From Penaeus vannamei (taxonomy: Eukaryota; Arthropoda; Malacostraca; Decapoda; Penaeidae), in NCBI RefSeq assembly GCF_042767895.1, contig NC_091555.1:25796458-25806457 (forward strand): a DNA stretch of 10,000 bases, read 5' to 3'. How positions within the stretch are numbered: position 1 is the stretch's first letter; each line of letters opens with the position of its first letter. The position numbers and the translations under genes were made by a program. Positions 7,757 to 10,000 of the stretch are shown in pieces. The notes beneath the pieces were generated by a model, which was not told the DNA's origin, did no database searches, and saw nothing but the letters and a program-made list of their open reading frames with translations.

Positions 7757-8337
7757 AATCCTAAGGCGCAGTAGAAAGGTTTCACCAAACTCTTAAGAAT
7801 ATGATCAGAACTTACTGCTATGACACAGAAAAAGAGTGGGATGAAGGTATATCCGTGTTACTGTTTGCGGTCAGAGAGTGTGTTCAGGAGTCTTTAGGAT
7901 TTAGTCCATTCGAACTAGTCTTCGGCCACGAAGTCCGAGGTCCCCTCAGGCTTTTGAGAGAAAAGTGGTTGAGTAGTGAGGGTGACTCAAACATTTTAAA
8001 GTACGTGATGGATTTTCGATGTAGACTAACTAAAGCTTGTGAACTGGCGAGAGCAAATCTAAGTGAGGCCCAGAGACGCATGAAGTCGTGGTACGATAAG
8101 AATACTAGACCTCGATTTTTCTCCTCAGGGGATAAAGTGCTGGTCTTCTTACCTGTGCCTGGCCCATCGCTAAAAACACGGTACTTTGGTCCTTATGTCG
8201 TAGAGAGAAAGATTAGTAACTTAAACTATGTTGTACAAACTCCTGGTAGACGTAAGAAGTCGCGATTGTGTCACATTAATCAGATGAGACCATATTTTGA
8301 ACGTAATGATTTTCCTATGAGTGAAAATAAGGGTTAA
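7757..8337 (+). pseudogene. gag-pol: Integrase C-terminal half of the LTR element (catalytic Glu, GPY/F-like domain)
   Basis: This continues the frame broken at 1711. The glutamate of the DDE triad is at 7774-7776, inside VERFHQTL. Counting codons across the removed LINE gives D-x35-E, the standard retroviral/Ty3 spacing. An in-frame TAA at 7762-7764 sits just before it, and the ATG at 7801 is merely the next methionine, not a start. Further on is the FGHEVRGPL signature of Gypsy integrases, then a basic region and a GPY/F-like domain (YFGPYVVE, about 8183-8206) ending in HINQMRPYF. A TAA at 8335-8337 stops the frame, but it stays open beyond for 53 more codons. Both TAAs are one C-to-T change from a glutamine codon. 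The product would join cDNA ends to host DNA; this copy cannot make it intact. Confidence 0.9.
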
Positions 8338-8482
8338 AGTGCAGAAATTCTGGTGACTCAAATTATAGACACTGTGAAAGCATGTAACGGGAAGGATGAT
8401 GATTCTCTAGATAGTGTGCCTCACTCTAAATTGTGTAACTCAGAAATTTTGAATGACATAACATGTAAGATTAAACATTTGA
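8338..8482 (+). pseudogene. Integrase-RT linker of Pol, open in the integrase frame beyond a stop
   Basis: After TAA 8335-8337 the integrase frame is open again to a TGA at 8497-8499. It encodes a Ser/Asp-rich linker with no recognised domain. The RT frame opens only at 8483, after a TGA at 8480-8482. The two frames overlap at 8483-8496, where one extra base (or a programmed +1 shift) would join them. The intact family member probably has one continuous Pol here. Confidence 0.6.
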
Positions 8483-9847
8483 GAACCTCTGCAAGATGAG
8501 TTATGTAGTCTGCTGCATGAGTACTCCCATTTGTTCTCTGATGTCCCAACCAAGACTCATCTTTTATATCATGATATTGATGTAGGTAGTAATCCTCCTG
8601 TTAAGCAGCATCCTTATAAGATCAACCCTTTAAAACATAGCCAGTTAAGGGAAGAAATAAGTTACATGTTAGAAAATGGCATTATTGAGCCTAGCATGAG
8701 TGAGTGGAGTTCCCCCTGTACATTAGTTCCGAAGGCAGATGGCTCTATGCGTTTCTGTACGGATTTCAGACGTGTGAACGCATTAACTAGAGATGATAGT
8801 TATCCTATTCCCAGGATAGACGATTGCATTGATCTCGTGGGTAATGCTAAATTTGTAACCAAAATTGATTTGTTAAAGGGCTATTGGCAGATTCCTCTCA
8901 CAGAACGTGCGAAACGCATCTCTGCTTTTGTAACACCTGATGGTCTTTATCAGTACTGCGTCCTCCCGTTCGGCCTTCGAACAGCTCCTGCAACTTTCCA
9001 GAGGCTAATTAACAGTATAATTGCTGGCATTGATGGGTGTAAGGCCTACCTCGATGATGTTATTATATACGCAAATAGCTGGAAGGATCATGTAACCAAG
9101 CTACAGGCGCTGTTTGATAGGCTAACTAAGGCGAACTTGACAATAAACCTCGCCAAAAGTGATTTTGCTCAAGCAAAGGTTACTTACTTAGGCTATACTG
9201 TAGGCCAAGGACAAGTTTGCCCTTTGAGTGGTAAGATCGAAGCAATCGATAATTATCCTGTACCAAAACCGAGACGAGAAGTGATGAGATTTCTTGGCAT
9301 GGCAGGATATTACCGCAGATTCTGTAAGAACTTTTCGGATGTCGTAGCCCCGCTAACAGACTTGCTAAAGAAAAAAGTAAAATTCAAATGGTCGGAATCG
9401 TGCGAAGCTGCACTCAAAAAGATAAAGGCAATGCTAGTTTCCTCTCCCATTTCCGTTTCTCCCAATTTCGATAAACCGTTCATTTTGTATGTGGATGCGA
9501 GTGACATCGGAGCAGGAGCTGTGCTGTGTCAAGCTGATAGTAAAGGTATTGATCACCCTGTATGTTTCTTTTCAAAGAAATTTGATAAATATCAGAAGAA
9601 TTATTCAACTGTGGAAAAAGAAACTCTGGGTCTCATTCTAGCACTCAGGCATTTTGAAGTATATGTCTATCCTGCCTTACATCCCCTTAAAGTTTATACA
9701 GACCACAATCCCTTGGTTTTCTTATCCAGGATGAGTTTAAAAAAACAGAGAATCATGAGGTGGAGCTTAGAATTGCAGAAGTATAACCTTGATATCCACC
9801 ATATAAAAGGCAAAGAAAATGTAATTGCTGATGTTCTATGTTTATAA
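8483..9847 (+). CDS. pol: Ty3/Gypsy reverse transcriptase-RNase H
   Basis: Role: copies the element RNA into DNA and degrades the RNA strand. This is the longest intact piece of the LTR element, 454 codons without ATG, meant to be translated as part of the polyprotein; the TTG at 8531 is not a start. It opens with the leader typical of Gypsy RT (HEYSHLFSDVP, then a short acidic/hydrophobic segment and KQHPYKI). RT signatures: VPKADGSMRFC, YPIPRID, motif A KIDLLKGYWQI (D 8867), LPFGLRTAPATFQR and YLDD (9047-9058, both D present), then the FLGMAGYYRRF connection. RNase H has D 9494 in YVDAS, VEKET (E within 9614-9622), TDHNPL (D 9701) and a final HHIKGKENVIAD; the acidic set is complete. It ends TAA 9845-9847, three codons after IAD. 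Its position after integrase and directly before the polypurine tract is the notable oddity. Confidence 0.93.
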   Translation, partial: EPLQDELCSLLHEYSHLFSDVPTKTHLLYHDIDVGSNPPVKQHPYKINPLKHSQLREEISYMLENGIIEPSMSEWSSPCTLVPKADGSMRFCTDFRRVNALTRDDSYPIPRIDDCIDLVGNAKFVTKIDLLKGYWQIPLTERAKRISAFVTPDGLYQYCVLPFGLRTAPATFQRLINSIIAGIDGCKAYLDDVIIYANSWKDHVTKLQALFDRLTKANLTINLAKSDFAQAKVTYLGYTVGQGQVCPLSGKIEAIDNYPVPKPRREVMRFLGMAGYYRRFCKNFSDVVAPLTDLLKKKVKFKWSESCEAALKKIKAMLVSSPISVSPNFDKPFILYVDASDIGAGAVLCQADSKGIDHPVCFFSKKFDKYQKNYSTVEKETLGLILALRHFEVYVYPALHPLKVYTDHNPLVFLSRMSLKKQRIMRWSLELQKYNLDIHHIKGKENVIADVLCL

Positions 9848-9986
9848 GTTTCAGAAAATGATAGCATGTCAATATTATTTTCGTTGATTCGTGTGTATTA
9901 AATGGAGACATAATTAAGCTATAATGTATGTAAAATGTATAATAAAAAAAAAGTGTAATGACTTTTTTTTCTTTTAAGGAGGGAGA
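9848..9986 (+). other. 3' UTR of LTR element, including polypurine tract
   Basis: This is a short AT-rich non-coding stretch between the RNase H stop and the LTR. It holds AATAAA at 9941-9946 inside an A-rich run, a 10-bp inverted repeat (9945-9954 and 9961-9970), a T8 run and CTTTT. The purine run AAGGAGGGAGA (9976-9986) ends it. The polypurine tract resists RNase H and primes plus-strand synthesis, and the U-rich stretch before it resembles the U-box of many retroelements. Confidence 0.8.
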
Positions 9987-10000
9987 TGTGATAATGCTGG
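9987..10000 (+). repeat. Start of 3' LTR (partial)
   Basis: TGTGATAATGCTGG begins with TG immediately after the polypurine tract, which is how an LTR starts. Only 14 bases are inside the window, so the LTR length, its CA end and its promoter cannot be seen. Confidence 0.72.

Larger units (their letters stand above)
1..10000 (+). mobile_element. Ty3/Gypsy-type LTR retrotransposon with integrase upstream of RT, interrupted by a LINE
   Basis: Seen: the visible order is Gag CCHC knuckle, DTG protease, H2C2 and DDE integrase, GPY/F-like domain, Gypsy-type reverse transcriptase (YLDD), RNase H, polypurine tract and the start of a TG-beginning LTR. The element occupies 1-1711 and 7757-10000; the bases between are a LINE plus one repeat copy. 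The 5' LTR, primer-binding site and most of Gag lie before the window, and most of the 3' LTR lies after it. Known: canonical Ty3/Gypsy elements have protease-RT-RNase H-integrase, while Gmr1-like elements have integrase before RT. Inference: this is a Gmr1-like copy. It is inactive because of the insertion, two in-frame stops and a frame change. A chromovirus or errantivirus is unlikely given this order; no chromodomain or envelope gene is visible. Confidence 0.88.

Noticed and set aside
7801..8337. Independent gene starting at ATG 7801
   Set aside because: The frame carries integrase motifs upstream of this ATG, including the catalytic Glu, and is interrupted only by a TAA.
8483..8496. Programmed +1 frameshift between integrase and RT
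   Set aside because: No obvious slippery site is recognisable in the overlap, and other frame changes in the window look like lesions. Not excluded, but not called.
8531..8533. TTG 8531 as an RT start
   Set aside because: The same frame is open from 8483 with typical RT leader residues; Pol is cleaved from a polyprotein and needs no start here.
9848..9986. Second integrase or envelope gene after RNase H
   Set aside because: Only about 140 AT-rich bases with no coding signal precede the polypurine tract and LTR.
1..10000. CRISPR array, prophage or bacterial operon
   Set aside because: No spaced direct repeats, ribosome-binding sites or prokaryotic genes; all coding is retroelement.

Overview
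This window is animal genomic DNA made entirely of retroelements. It contains no cellular gene. A Ty3/Gypsy-type LTR retrotransposon covers bases 1-1711 and 7757-10000 and runs off both window edges. A nearly complete non-LTR retrotransposon (LINE) of the I/Jockey group lies inside it at 1712-7745, in the same orientation. Nothing pins down the host species. An invertebrate, plausibly an arthropod such as a crustacean, is my inference from the LINE class and its insect-type downstream promoter.

Outer element. Its reading frame is open from base 1 and encodes, in order, the end of Gag (one CCHC knuckle), an aspartic protease (DTG) and an integrase (H2C2 zinc domain, then the first two catalytic aspartates). 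It breaks at 1711, resumes at 7757 with the catalytic glutamate and the GPY/F-type C-terminal domain, and is followed by reverse transcriptase and RNase H (8483-9847). A short 3' UTR, a polypurine tract (9976-9986) and the first 14 bases of a TG-starting 3' LTR come next. Integrase therefore lies BEFORE reverse transcriptase. This is the Ty1/copia-like order found in the unusual Gmr1-like branch of Ty3/Gypsy elements, and it is the most notable biological feature here. The copy is dead: besides the LINE it has two in-frame TAA codons (7762-7764, 8335-8337) and a frame change near 8483-8496.

Inner element. The LINE is flanked by an 11-bp direct repeat, CTATCATCCCG (1701-1711 and 7746-7756). 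Removing the LINE and one repeat copy restores a D-x35-E integrase spacing, which proves the insertion point. The LINE appears to have its true 5' end: CAGT initiator and a downstream promoter element at exactly +28 to +33. It then has a 5' UTR, ORF1 (2040-3756: basic region, nucleic-acid-binding domain, two CCHC knuckles, Pro/Ala-rich tandem repeat, two coiled coils), ORF2 (about 3758/3879-7495: APE endonuclease, reverse transcriptase, RNase H, terminal CCHC) and a 3' UTR with a duplicated 3'-end module. It ends in AATAAA and a (CTAAA)2 tail. ORF1 is broken by one extra C in a C8 tract, and ORF2 by two frame changes at its 3' end, probably plus one lesion at its start.

Sequence of events: the Gypsy-type element inserted outside the window. 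A full-length LINE then entered its integrase by target-primed reverse transcription, and both have since decayed (or some single-base shifts are assembly errors). No RNA genes, CRISPR arrays or cellular genes were found. Stretches without coding are the LINE 5' UTR (1712-2039), the LINE 3' UTR (7496-7745) and the LTR-element 3' UTR (9848-9986), each described below.
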